DNA of 8,511 nucleotides from Treponema sp. (GTDB lineage Bacteria > Spirochaetota > Spirochaetia > Treponematales > Breznakiellaceae). The first letter of the stretch is position 1. Each line of letters begins with the position of its first letter. Both the position numbers and the translations under genes were made by a program. The notes under the pieces were generated by a model. It ran no database searches, was not told where the DNA came from, and worked only from the letters and a program-made list of their open reading frames with translations. The stretch is taken from assembly GCA_031288005.1 (NCBI GenBank), contig JAITSE010000077.1, forward strand, positions 1 to 8,511, in the 5' to 3' direction. Shown here piece after piece: positions 1-6,410 of this stretch.

Positions 1-118
1 TAAGTCAGAACCCTAGGGTTTTAAGTCAGAACCCTAGGGTTTTAAGTCAGAACCCTAGGGTTTTAAGTCAGAACCCTAGGGTTTTAAGTCAGAACCCTAG
101 GGTTTTAAGTCAGAACCC
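1..118. repeat. 21-bp tandem repeat array with palindromic core (cut by window edge)
   Basis: Five complete identical 21-bp units begin at 1, 22, 43, 64 and 85, followed by 13 bases of a sixth (106-118), where the match stops. Each unit contains the perfect 12-bp palindrome AACCCTAGGGTT, separated from the next by AAGTCAG plus flanking T's. The units are identical, which points to recent expansion or active homogenisation. The array starts at base 1, so its true length is unknown. The 21-bp period equals two turns of B-DNA, so every palindrome lies on the same helix face. On the + strand one frame is open and reads a heptad SQNPRVL; all minus frames contain a stop in every unit. Function is unknown. 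Confidence 0.97.
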
Positions 119-129
119 ATGCGTCCCTT

Positions 130-162
130 TGAGACCTGCAACCCTGCGGGTTGCAGGTCTCA
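130..162. repeat. Perfect inverted repeat, 15-bp stem with 3-nt loop
   Basis: TGAGACCTGCAACCC (130-144) and its exact reverse complement (148-162) flank the loop TGC. No T-tract follows on either strand, so it is not a standard intrinsic terminator. Its inner part, AACCC-TGC-GGGTT (140-152), nearly copies the AACCCTAGGGTT palindrome of the adjacent array, which suggests a shared origin or shared binding factor. It lies about 50 bp upstream of the tmRNA 5' end. Confidence 0.9.
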
Positions 163-191
163 GGAAGTAGACGGGGCCGCCTGCTTAACTG

Positions 192-200
192 TATATTAAT
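192..200 (+). promoter_or_regulatory. Possible -10 region of the tmRNA promoter
   Basis: TATATT (192-197) overlaps TATTAAT (194-200), 14 to 22 bases upstream of the mature tmRNA 5' end at 214. The spacing suits transcription of a slightly longer precursor that is then trimmed. No convincing -35 hexamer lies 16-18 bp further upstream, so the call is tentative. Confidence 0.35.
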
Positions 201-213
201 AGAAAGACTGTCC

Positions 214-560
214 GGGGGTGCACTGGTTTCGACTGGTACGGTTCGGGGTGCAGGCTGCAGGTGGAGTGCAGACCTCCTGATTCTGCAAACAATTAACTGC
301 CAACTACGACAGTTACGCTCTCGCTGCTTAATCAGCGGAACGCGGGAACCGGCTCCGCCGCCTTGAGGGGCCGAATTTCCGTCGCAATCAAGGCTGGTCG
401 TTCCCGGGTTCCGGACCGGGATACGATGAGATTTTCCCGGAATACGGACAGGCCGCAGGCCGCGCAGCAAAACCTGTCCCGACAATCATAAAACGCGGAT
501 AAACCTGTAGACGTTTGTATTTCGCGTATTAGGACGCGGGTTCGATTCCCGCCACCTCCA
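214..560 (+). ncRNA. ssrA: Transfer-messenger RNA (tmRNA)
   Basis: This is the rescue RNA that, with SmpB, releases stalled ribosomes and tags unfinished proteins for proteolysis. The 5' acceptor strand GGGGGTG (214-220) pairs with CACCTCC (553-559) with one G-U pair. Next to it are the tRNA-like D-loop signature GGTTTCGACTGG (224-235) and a T arm GCGGG-TTCGATT-CCCGC (536-552). The tag is read from GCC at 299 and gives ANYDSYALAA, ending at TAA 329-331, with the typical YALAA degron. A likely first pseudoknot has GGAG (263-266) pairing with CTCC (274-277) and TGCAG (267-271) pairing with CTGCA (283-287). The discriminator A is at 560, followed by ACG, so the 3' CCA is not encoded and must be added by the CCA-adding enzyme. 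It is a one-piece, non-permuted tmRNA of about 347 nt. The resume codon is inferred from context. Confidence 0.97.
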
Positions 561-565
561 ACGCT

Positions 566-1630
566 TTACTTCTGATTTTGTTCCGCAATGGCCTTGAATT
601 TATCCTGAATCATAACAAGCGCGTCTGTAAGAACCGGGTCGAATTGCGTTCCCCTGCCTTCCTGAATGATGCGTATGGCTTCGCCGTATGGGAAGGCGGC
701 CTTGTACACCCTGGCGCAGACCAGCGCGTCATAAACATCCGCCAGAGAAGCTATGCGCGCGGAAAGGGGAATATCCGTACCCTTGAGGCCCTGCGGATAA
801 CCAGCGCCGTCAAAGCGCTCGTGGTGGCTGTAACATATATCTTCACAATGCTTGAGATAAATTGAATCGTTTACGTTGCCCAGTTCGCCGATGATTTCTT
901 TGCCCCGGGTGGTGTGGGTTTTCATTATTTCGAATTCCTCCGGCTCAAGTTTGCCTGGTTTAAGAAGAATGCGGTCTGGAATGGCTATCTTGCCGACGTC
1001 ATGAAGGGCCATAGCCTTTACGATAACATCGGGTTCCATGGCCCTAAGATCTCCGGCATAAATGGAATTAGATTCCAAAAGGTAATCCATCAGAGCTTTG
1101 CAGTACAACTGGGTGCGGTTGACGTGACTCCCCGATTCGAGGTCCCGATGCTCTATAACATTGGCCAGGCCCTGGAGCGCGCTGTCCAGAATAGCCGTAG
1201 CCACGGCGGTTTTCTCCGCCACCATTTCTTCCAGACTGTCACTGTAACTTTTAAGCTCAATCTGATTTTTGACCCGCAGTTTAACAATCTCCGGCAGGAA
1301 GGGCTTGCTAATAAAGTCAACCGCCCCAGCGGAAAGGGCTTCGCTTTCGGAAGCCGAGGTGGTGATAAAAATAACGGGGATTCGTTTAAGGGCGTCATCG
1401 GCCTTGATGGCCTCCAGCATCTGATATCCGTTCATCTCTGGCATGAAAATATCCAAGAGAATGATTTTTGGAAGAATATCGGCTTTCCGCAAAACATTCA
1501 GCGCTTCGACCCCGTTTCCAGCAGTAATGATATTATAATTGTCTTTCAGTATCTCCTCGAGGATCATGATGTTCACTTCAACATCGTCAACCACGAGGAC
1601 AGTTGGCTGCTTGCCGCCGCTTTCAATCAT
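566..1630 (-). CDS. Response regulator with HD-GYP c-di-GMP phosphodiesterase domain
   Basis: This is a cytoplasmic two-domain signalling protein of 354 aa. Residues about 9-120 form a receiver domain with the acidic pair D15/D16, phospho-acceptor D60 in LLDIFMPEMNG, T90 and K109. A short helical linker (about 125-150) leads to an HD-GYP domain. It has the HD pair H210/D211 (ALHDVGKIAIPD), HHERFDGAGYP at 269-279 and ADVYDAL, so metal and GYP motifs are intact. HD-GYP enzymes hydrolyse c-di-GMP to pGpG or GMP, so phosphorylation probably controls c-di-GMP turnover. The chosen ATG (1628-1630) overlaps the end of the Hpt gene by 8 bp, implying translational coupling. An in-frame TTG at 1649-1651 would add seven residues; a GGAAG lies only 3 nt from it, which is too close for an ideal ribosome site. 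No terminator is seen after the stop codon. Confidence 0.95.
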   Translation of the reverse strand: MIESGGKQPTVLVVDDVEVNIMILEEILKDNYNIITAGNGVEALNVLRKADILPKIILLDIFMPEMNGYQMLEAIKADDALKRIPVIFITTSASESEALSAGAVDFISKPFLPEIVKLRVKNQIELKSYSDSLEEMVAEKTAVATAILDSALQGLANVIEHRDLESGSHVNRTQLYCKALMDYLLESNSIYAGDLRAMEPDVIVKAMALHDVGKIAIPDRILLKPGKLEPEEFEIMKTHTTRGKEIIGELGNVNDSIYLKHCEDICYSHHERFDGAGYPQGLKGTDIPLSARIASLADVYDALVCARVYKAAFPYGEAIRIIQEGRGTQFDPVLTDALVMIQDKFKAIAEQNQK

Positions 1631-1967
1631 CTTGAGCAAGTACTTTATCAATTGCTTCCAAGGTTGCGGTAAAACAGGCGGAAAGAGCCTCTATGATGCC
1701 TGATTCTAGCGACCTGCTTTTGATCCTGGTTTCTGCCTCCTGCGACTGTTTGTAGAGCTCGAGAAGAGACAGATTTGCGGCAAGGCCCTTCATCGTATGA
1801 GCCGCAGCCTGGGCCTTCTCATAATCCCCGGCATTCAGCGCAGCGGCAAGCTCATTCAGATTATTTTCGGTTCTGAATTTTTTCAACAGTTTGTAATAGA
1901 GATTGACATTATTCATTACCCGCTTTTGGCCGTCCGCCGTATCAATATAAACAACACCGTCAGTCAT
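1623..1967 (-). CDS. Hpt domain phosphotransfer protein
   Basis: This stand-alone histidine phosphotransfer protein has 114 aa. The core motif is AAHTMKGLAANL, with phospho-accepting H57 and the following K and G typical of Hpt domains. The whole protein is helical, the right size for a four-helix bundle, and has no catalytic kinase domain. It would shuttle phosphate between a hybrid histidine kinase elsewhere and a receiver. The next gene, overlapping by 8 bp, encodes a receiver/HD-GYP protein, its obvious partner. The ATG at 1965-1967 is preferred because a strong Shine-Dalgarno (GAGGAGG, 5 nt upstream) precedes it. An upstream in-frame ATG at 1989-1991 would give 122 aa but has only an A/T-rich leader and no ribosome site. 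Confidence 0.92.
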   Translation of the reverse strand: MTDGVVYIDTADGQKRVMNNVNLYYKLLKKFRTENNLNELAAALNAGDYEKAQAAAHTMKGLAANLSLLELYKQSQEAETRIKSRSLESGIIEALSACFTATLEAIDKVLAQDD

Positions 1968-2028
1968 TAGCGCCTCCTCAGGCCGCTTCATTTTTTAGAA
2001 ATCCACAGCCCCATGGCAGTATATAATA

Positions 2029-2056
2029 AGTATATTAGGCTTTAAAAAATTTGCAA
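2029..2056 (-). promoter_or_regulatory. Sigma-70-like promoter for the Hpt/HD-GYP operon
   Basis: Read on the minus strand, a -35 TTGCAA (2051-2056) and a -10 TATACT (2029-2034) are separated by 16 bp. Transcription would start near 2022, about 55 nt before the Hpt start codon. A second A/T hexamer, TATTAT (2023-2028), is adjacent. The sequence lies in the gap between the UPF0210 stop codon and the Hpt gene, supporting a separate transcript. Confidence 0.55.
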
Positions 2057-2087
2057 AGCCGGAAGGCAATTTCAGGCTGCCGGGCCG

Positions 2088-3449
2088 CTAGTTCCGAAAA
2101 CTATGAATAGGCGCGGGGATGCGTCCGCCCCGGGCGATAAAATCACCGCTCCCGGCGGGGTTTACCGCCATGACCGGAGCGCCCCCCAAAAGACCGCCGA
2201 ATTCCACCCAATCCCCGGCCTTCTTCCCCGGCGAAGGGATTACCCGGACGGCTGTGGTCTTGTTGTTCACCATGCCTATGGTCATTTCATCGGCAATGAT
2301 GGCCGAAATCGTGGAAGCCGGTGTATCCCCAGGCAGGGCTATCATGTCCAGGCCGACGGAGCAGACCGAGGTCATGGCTTCCAGCTTGTCCAGGCTTATG
2401 GACCCGGTCTTAACCGCCTGTACCATTCCCTCGTCTTCGGAGACCGGGATGAAGGCTCCGGAAAACCCTCCCACATGGGTGGAAGCCATGACGCCTCCCT
2501 TCTTGATCATGTCCGTAAGCATGGCCAGGGCCGCGGTGGTTCCGTGGGTCCCGGCGGCCTCAAGGCCCATAGCCTCCAGGATGCGGGCCACCGAATCCCC
2601 CACCGCCGGGGTCGGGGCCAGGGAAAGGTCCAGGATGCCGAAGGGTACGCCTAAACGCCTGGCGGCTTCCATGCCCACAAGCTGGCCCATGCGGGTGATC
2701 TTAAAGGCGGTCTTCTTAATGATGTCCGCAAGTTCGTCAAACGCGGCGGTTTTGTGGGATTCCAGGGCGGCCTTCACCACCCCCGGACCTGAAACCCCCA
2801 CGTTAAGGCAACTCTCCCCTTCCCCTGGCCCATGAAAAGCGCCGGCCATGAAGGGGTTGTCCTCCGGCGCATTGCAGAGTACCACGAGCTTGGCGCAGCC
2901 CAGGCCGTCCCTGCCGGCGGTCTCTTTTGCGGCGGCCTTGATCACCTCCCCCATGCGGCGGACCGCATCCATGTTGACGCCGCTTTTCGTGCTGGCCACG
3001 TTGACCGACGCGCAGACCCGCCCGGTAACAGCCAGGGCGTGGGGAATGGAATCCACCAGGCGAATGTCCCCTTGGGAAAAGCCCTTCTGGACCAGGGCGG
3101 AAAAGCCGCCCACAAAGTCCACGCCAAGTTCCCGGGCAACCTCGTCCAGGGTTTGCGCGTAGGGAGTGTAGTCCTGGTCGTCCGAGGAACCCGCCACCAG
3201 GGCTATGGGGGTGACGGAGATGCGCTTGTTGATGATGGGGACGCCGTATTCAATCTCTATGTCTCGTCCCACAGAGACAAGGGAACCGGCCACCCGTAAA
3301 AGCTTCTCCCTGATGCGCCGGCGGGTCTCAACTCCCGATGCGCCGGCGCAGTCCAAAAGAGACACTCCCAGGGTGATAGCCCTAATATCGAGATTATACC
3401 GCAGAAACATATCCAGGGTTTCTTTGATTTCAAAGGGGGTAAACAGCAT
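2088..3449 (-). CDS. PFL-like family protein UPF0210 (DUF711)
   Basis: A soluble protein of 453 aa, matching the family's usual size of about 450. Recognisable family stretches are the N-terminal [13 protein letters not shown], then [52 protein letters not shown] and the C-terminal [13 protein letters not shown]. The family is related in fold to pyruvate formate-lyase, but its reaction is unknown and it should not be called a formate-lyase. It is the last gene of an operon, 34 bp after the ACT protein; the ACT/UPF0210 pairing is conserved across many bacteria. The ATG at 3447-3449 is chosen because the [11 protein letters not shown] start fits the family. A longer frame from 3518 overlaps the ACT gene and adds non-family residues. 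The upstream AGGCAGG is a modest ribosome site. GC content is visibly higher than in the neighbouring genes. Confidence 0.95.
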   Translation of the reverse strand: MLFTPFEIKETLDMFLRYNLDIRAITLGVSLLDCAGASGVETRRRIREKLLRVAGSLVSVGRDIEIEYGVPIINKRISVTPIALVAGSSDDQDYTPYAQTLDEVARELGVDFVGGFSALVQKGFSQGDIRLVDSIPHALAVTGRVCASVNVASTKSGVNMDAVRRMGEVIKAAAKETAGRDGLGCAKLVVLCNAPEDNPFMAGAFHGPGEGESCLNVGVSGPGVVKAALESHKTAAFDELADIIKKTAFKITRMGQLVGMEAARRLGVPFGILDLSLAPTPAVGDSVARILEAMGLEAAGTHGTTAALAMLTDMIKKGGVMASTHVGGFSGAFIPVSEDEGMVQAVKTGSISLDKLEAMTSVCSVGLDMIALPGDTPASTISAIIADEMTIGMVNNKTTAVRVIPSPGKKAGDWVEFGGLLGGAPVMAVNPAGSGDFIARGGRIPAPIHSFRN

Positions 3450-3483
3450 GACGCCTGCCTTAATCGAATAAATAGAAAAGCGT

Positions 3484-3753
3484 TTAGATACGGTGCATGG
3501 CGCTGAAAACCTGCTCATGCATGACGCTGATGGAAACGCCCGTGGCTTTGCCCATTTGGGAAAGCTCTTCTTTTATTTCTTCCAGCGGCTTGGCGCTTGT
3601 GGAAAGATTCACCATCATCATCATCACAAAATTTCCCGACAGTATGGTCTGGCTGATGTCTTCAATATTGATATTCCTTTCGGCCAAAAAAGCGCTGATC
3701 CGGGCTATAATACCGATCTTGTCCGCTCCGACCACGGTGACAATCGCATTCAT
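3484..3753 (-). CDS. ACT domain protein, UPF0237 family
   Basis: A stand-alone ACT domain of 89 aa, the normal size for this family. The beta-alpha-beta core starts [20 protein letters not shown], with the glycine-containing loop and the [12 protein letters not shown] segment found in ligand-binding ACT domains. A second strand follows, [13 protein letters not shown] domains bind small molecules, often amino acids, and usually regulate a partner. Here the natural partner is the UPF0210 protein encoded 34 bp downstream, a pair seen in many genomes whose ligand is not established. The ATG (3751-3753) has an excellent AGGAG ribosome site that overlaps the stop codon of the AI-2E-family gene. The intergenic gap is 8 bp, so co-transcription and possibly translational coupling are likely. 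Confidence 0.95.
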   Translation of the reverse strand: MNAIVTVVGADKIGIIARISAFLAERNINIEDISQTILSGNFVMMMMVNLSTSAKPLEEIKEELSQMGKATGVSISVMHEQVFSAMHRI

Positions 3754-3761
3754 GGATACTC

Positions 3762-4865
3762 CTAATTCAGGTTTATATCATGCTCGGTGAGAAACAAGTC
3801 CAGCACTGTCAGAAACAGAATGACCAGCATAGGGCCTAAAACCAAGCCGTTAAAGCCAAAAACTGTTACTCCACCCAGAATCGATACAAAAATAAATAGT
3901 GGATGAAGTTTTATACGGTGCTGCAAAAACAGCGGCCGTAAAAAATTATCCAGAGTTGAAATAAAAAGGCCGGAAACAATCAGGAAGGCAATACCGCCAG
4001 GGATGTTCCCGCCCAGTATGCGGGCCAGGCCCAGAGGGAACCACACAAGGCCCGCGCCAAACATAGGAATAAAGGTACAGATCAGAACCAAGCCGGCAAA
4101 GACCAGGCTGCCCCGGACCTGAAAAATTGTAAAGACAATATAGGCCGCAAGGGCCTGCACGAGGCCCACCATGATGTAACCCAAAAAGAGGTTCCGGGTG
4201 ATTTCTTTAAATTTTCCAACCAGGGCGGTGATGTACTCTTTTTTGATTGGGATGATGTGAAGCACAAGTCTTGAAAGATAGTAGCCGTCTATGTAATAGA
4301 AAAAAAGACAAAAAATCATGAAAACCATACCCAGAATGAAGGATCCCACATCCTTGGCCACGGCGCTGCTTATCTGGAGCAGGTGCTGAAGGCTGGCGCT
4401 GAGGATCATCACTATGCGCCGCTGTATCTCGTCAGGCTGGATGTGGATCATGCCGGAAGTTAAATCTCCCGCCAGATCCGCGATATATTCGAGAGCGTCG
4501 TCAACAGTGCCGGGCTTAGAGATGAAAAATTCTCTGGCCTGCCGGATCAGTTCCATTATCTGCCTGAAAAACTGGAAAACCACAAAAGCCAGGGGAATAA
4601 GGATGATTATGATGGTTCCCAAAGAAAAGAGCGCGGCCAGGATATTTTGAAAAATTTTTCCCCTAAGAGTGGAAAAGTCCATATTTTTGGTTAGCCGCTG
4701 ATAAAGGGGTACGGCCAGCACATAGAAGAGAATGGACCAGAGGAGGACGGTAAAAAAGGGCGCAAAAAGCCGGCAGACAAGAATAAAAAGTATGACAAGT
4801 ATTGCGCCGAAGACAATATTCTGTATTGATCTTGGAGGCGGATGTAAAGGTTCCGGATTGTTCAT
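3762..4865 (-). CDS. AI-2E family membrane transporter-like protein
   Basis: An integral inner-membrane protein of 367 aa, the usual length for the AI-2E exporter family (PF01594; TqsA/PerM-like). Two hydrophobic helices lie near residues 17-52, another near 73-100, then a polar segment (about 100-170) and a block of further helices up to about 358. Family hallmarks are DNFLRPLFL (306-314) and FGFNGLVLGP (336-345). Members include autoinducer exporters, sodium/proton antiporters and proteins of unknown substrate, so the substrate here cannot be assigned; the family name is no proof of AI-2 transport. It is the first full-size gene of the operon with the ACT and UPF0210 genes. Its ATG overlaps the stop codon of a possible 33-codon ORF, and GGGGGG sits just 2 nt upstream as a poor, close ribosome site. 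Confidence 0.95.
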   Translation of the reverse strand: MNNPEPLHPPPRSIQNIVFGAILVILFILVCRLFAPFFTVLLWSILFYVLAVPLYQRLTKNMDFSTLRGKIFQNILAALFSLGTIIIILIPLAFVVFQFFRQIMELIRQAREFFISKPGTVDDALEYIADLAGDLTSGMIHIQPDEIQRRIVMILSASLQHLLQISSAVAKDVGSFILGMVFMIFCLFFYYIDGYYLSRLVLHIIPIKKEYITALVGKFKEITRNLFLGYIMVGLVQALAAYIVFTIFQVRGSLVFAGLVLICTFIPMFGAGLVWFPLGLARILGGNIPGGIAFLIVSGLFISTLDNFLRPLFLQHRIKLHPLFIFVSILGGVTVFGFNGLVLGPMLVILFLTVLDLFLTEHDINLN

Positions 4866-4963
4866 AGCCCCCCCGAAAAAACCCTTTCAAGAAACTTTCG
4901 ACCCCAGGAGAGGACGGAGGCAATATATACCGATTTCCGGCAATAATGAACAAATTTTTTCAA
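4862..4963 (-). CDS. Possible 33-aa leader/small protein before the AI-2E gene
   Basis: The frame starts at TTG (4961-4963) and begins MKKFVHYCRKSVYIASVL. It is basic at its N-terminus, with a short hydrophobic stretch in the middle, and ends at TGA 4862-4864. That TGA overlaps the AI-2E ATG as ATGA, the classic layout of coupled translation. AAGGAGG lies 10 nt upstream of TTG, slightly far but strong. The AI-2E gene itself lacks a well-spaced ribosome site, which favours re-initiation from this ORF. The start codon is non-ATG and the product is tiny, so this may be a regulatory leader rather than a functional protein. No homologue is recognised. Confidence 0.35.
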   Translation of the reverse strand: MKKFVHYCRKSVYIASVLSWGRKFLERVFSGGL

Positions 4964-5002
4964 TGCTCCCCCGCCTCCTTAGCAATGGAGCATATAGGCT
5001 CC
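4963..5002 (-). promoter_or_regulatory. Leader with two mutually exclusive hairpins
   Basis: On the minus-strand transcript, GGAGC (5002-4998) can pair with GCTCC (4991-4987) across a 6-nt loop. Alternatively ATGCTCC (4993-4987) can pair with GGAGCAT (4969-4963), a 7-bp stem whose loop holds the AAGGAGG ribosome site. Both use the same GCTCC, so they cannot form together. This resembles attenuation-type leaders, but no terminator T-tract is present, so any control would act on translation. Confidence 0.4.
4979..4993 (-). CDS. Possible four-codon upstream ORF (MLHC)
   Basis: ATG CTC CAT TGC TAA is preceded by a well-placed GAGGAG, 5 nt before the ATG. It lies about 16 nt after the predicted transcription start and in the same frame as the TTG ORF that follows. 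Its start codon lies inside two mutually exclusive hairpins. It is best seen as a regulatory uORF candidate. Confidence 0.3.
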   Translation of the reverse strand: MLHC

Positions 5003-5015
5003 TCAAGATGCCTTT

Positions 5016-5045
5016 AATATAACGTATCGCCTGGAAAATAAGCAA
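5016..5045 (-). promoter_or_regulatory. Promoter for the AI-2E/ACT/UPF0210 operon
   Basis: On the minus strand a -35 TTGCTT (5040-5045) and a -10 TATATT (5016-5021) are separated by 18 bp. Transcription would start near 5009, giving a leader of about 143 nt before the AI-2E start codon. The -10 is strong, the -35 moderate. Confidence 0.5.
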
Positions 5046-5093
5046 TCCTAAAATTTCAAGCAGAGGATTGAGGGGAAACAACAAAAGTAAATT

Positions 5094-5122
5094 AAAAAGC
5101 AGCCTTGTTCGATAATCCGAAC
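5094..5122 (-). terminator. Weak candidate terminator of the GH130 gene
   Basis: On the minus strand GTTCG-GATTAT-CGAAC (5122-5107) forms a 5-bp stem, followed after AAGGCTGC by TTTTT. The stem is short and the T-tract is displaced, so termination may be inefficient. It lies about 100 nt after the GH130 stop. Confidence 0.25.
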
Positions 5123-5222
5123 CGGACAGGGTTCAGTAGAACAGCTTGTTGATAAGTCCAATATTCCGCGGCAGGGACCGGTATGGAAAAGATGCCGCCC
5201 GGTCCGCCTTTGCCGCCGCTCG

Positions 5223-6224
5223 TTACACGGCGTTCGATTTTACAAAATTCACCACTTCTTCTACCCGGCCAAAAATGAGGCCGGTTACGGTATCCGCGCA
5301 GCCGTAGTAGATTGCAAGCCTCCCCGTATCGCCGTCCACAAGACAGGCGCAGGGAAAAGTAACATTCGGCACATCGCCGGCACACTCGTATGATTCCCTC
5401 GGGTTAATCAGATAGGGCCGGGAGCGGGCAATGACTTTCCAGGGTTCATCAAGGTCAAGCAGAGCCGCGCCGAAGGAGTAGACATATCCGTTGCAGCTTG
5501 TCAGTACGCCGTGATAGAAGAGAAGCCAGCCTTCGGTGGTTTCTATGGGAGCGGGACCCGCGCCTATCTTCGTGCTCTGCCAGGCGCTTTCAGAGCCCAG
5601 CGGCGCCATCACATGCCGGTGCCTGCCCCAAAAAGTGAGGTCAGGACTTTCGGAATAAACAATGTCCCCAAAAGGCGTATGCCCCGAATCGCTGGGGCGG
5701 CTCAACATCGCGTAGTTTCTGCCTATCTTGCGGGGAAAAAGGACGCCGTTCCGGTTGAAAAACATCAGAGGATTTTCCATCTGATAAAATTTCTCAAAGT
5801 CAAAGGTGTAACCCAATCCGATGCATGGGCCATGGTAGCCGTTGCACCAGATGATATACCAGCGGTCCTCCACAAACACTACCCGGGGATCGTACTTGTA
5901 TTCCGAATCCGGCAGGCCGGGATCGGTCTTGATAAACTCTATCACCTCGTCATCGATGGTCCAGTTTATGCCGTCTTTACTCCTGCCCGCATGAATGTTC
6001 ATGCGCCGGGAAGTATCATCGCAGCGGAACACCCCCGCAAAACCGTCCTTGCAGGGGACCACCGCGCTGTTAAAAATGCTGTTGGAATGAGGAGTCAGAT
6101 CACGCGGGATGATCGGATTCCCGGAATACCGCCACAACACTTCTCTTTTGGGATCGCTTTTTGAAGGACGATTCTCCCAGGGAATGTTCGGCAATGAAGC
6201 GGCGTTTTTAAGCAGTTTACTCAT
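5223..6224 (-). CDS. GH130 family beta-mannoside phosphorylase
   Basis: A cytoplasmic 333-aa enzyme, normal length for GH130, with no signal peptide. These five-bladed propeller enzymes use phosphate to split beta-mannosides, releasing mannose 1-phosphate. The motifs run [10 protein letters not shown] (47-56), [11 protein letters not shown] (78-88), YDPRV with the catalytic acid D112, [10 protein letters not shown] (157-166), [14 protein letters not shown] (174-187), KIGAGPAPI (219-227) and YHGV (237-240). R165, R176 and H238 are candidate phosphate ligands, which favours a phosphorylase over the hydrolase branch. The exact acceptor (mannose, glucose or N-acetylglucosamine) cannot be read from sequence. 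GGAG seven nt before the ATG fixes the start. It stands alone, with no transporter or mannose isomerase beside it, and has a palindrome 32-42 bp upstream of its start codon. Confidence 0.94.
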   Translation of the reverse strand: MSKLLKNAASLPNIPWENRPSKSDPKREVLWRYSGNPIIPRDLTPHSNSIFNSAVVPCKDGFAGVFRCDDTSRRMNIHAGRSKDGINWTIDDEVIEFIKTDPGLPDSEYKYDPRVVFVEDRWYIIWCNGYHGPCIGLGYTFDFEKFYQMENPLMFFNRNGVLFPRKIGRNYAMLSRPSDSGHTPFGDIVYSESPDLTFWGRHRHVMAPLGSESAWQSTKIGAGPAPIETTEGWLLFYHGVLTSCNGYVYSFGAALLDLDEPWKVIARSRPYLINPRESYECAGDVPNVTFPCACLVDGDTGRLAIYYGCADTVTGLIFGRVEEVVNFVKSNAV

Positions 6225-6255
6225 TTCATATCTCCATTAATTTGTTTTTTACTTA

Positions 6256-6266
6256 ACGCATTGCGT
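6256..6266. promoter_or_regulatory. Operator-like palindrome upstream of the GH130 gene
   Basis: ACGCA-T-TGCGT is a perfect 11-bp dyad 32 to 42 bp upstream of the GH130 start codon, where a repressor site would sit. On the minus strand the surrounding AACACGCAATGCGTTAA extends the symmetry imperfectly and resembles LacI-family operators in size. No regulator gene is adjacent, and no clear promoter hexamers are seen around it. Confidence 0.35.
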
Positions 6267-6371
6267 GTTTACAGATCAGACCAAGGCCCGGCTGCTTTTC
6301 CGGCGAGTTCAAGAAAGCTTGAAAAACTTCGATCCTCTTTAAAAACTGAAGTTGCGGAAACGCGAAAACTG

Positions 6372-6385
6372 CGGAATATATTCCG
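6372..6385. repeat. Perfect 14-bp palindrome
   Basis: CGGAATATATTCCG is self-complementary. It is nested inside a wider pair of arms, CGGAAAC (6355-6361) and GTTTCCG (6387-6393). It could be a dimeric regulator site or a remnant of a small mobile repeat. Confidence 0.6.
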
Positions 6386-6410
6386 AGTTTCCGATGAACA
6401 GCTCTATTAA

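Larger units (their letters stand above)
4866..5222. other. 357-bp intergenic region between AI-2E gene and GH130 gene
   Basis: The left part (4866-5045) holds the operon leader and promoter listed separately. The right part holds two stem-loops downstream of the GH130 gene: an imperfect one at 5168-5216 (GGACCGG/CCGGTCC plus GCGGC/GCCGC) with no T-tract, and a short one at 5107-5122. No further gene is seen in either strand. Confidence 0.7.

Noticed and set aside
1..118. CRISPR array or telomere-like repeat
   Set aside because: Units are head-to-tail without variable spacers, so not CRISPR. The CCCTA motif resembles telomere repeats only by chance and all gene evidence is bacterial.
3..170. 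Open + frame of SQNPRVL heptads through the 21-bp array, ending at TAG 168-170
   Set aside because: Openness follows from the 21-bp period and the lack of a stop in one unit. There is no start inside the window and the tail runs through the perfect hairpin. It could be the end of a gene to the left, but nothing here supports that.
105..485. 126-codon minus frame across the tmRNA gene
   Set aside because: It is antisense to a clear structured RNA and resembles no known protein.
914..1672. 252-codon + frame opposite the HD-GYP gene
   Set aside because: It is a shadow of the minus-strand gene, whose receiver and HD-GYP motifs are unmistakable.
2041..2087. Terminator after the UPF0210 gene
   Set aside because: A GCC/GGC-rich imperfect stem precedes a T6 run, but it has two mismatches and a bulge and the T's are about 8 nt away, overlapping the Hpt promoter.
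3450..3518. Longer N-terminus for the UPF0210 protein, starting at 3518
   Set aside because: It overlaps the ACT gene by 35 bp and adds residues not typical of the family, whose N-terminus matches the ATG at 3449.
5168..5216. Imperfect hairpin downstream of the GH130 gene as its terminator
   Set aside because: The stem is interrupted, the loop is 17 nt and no T-tract follows on either strand.
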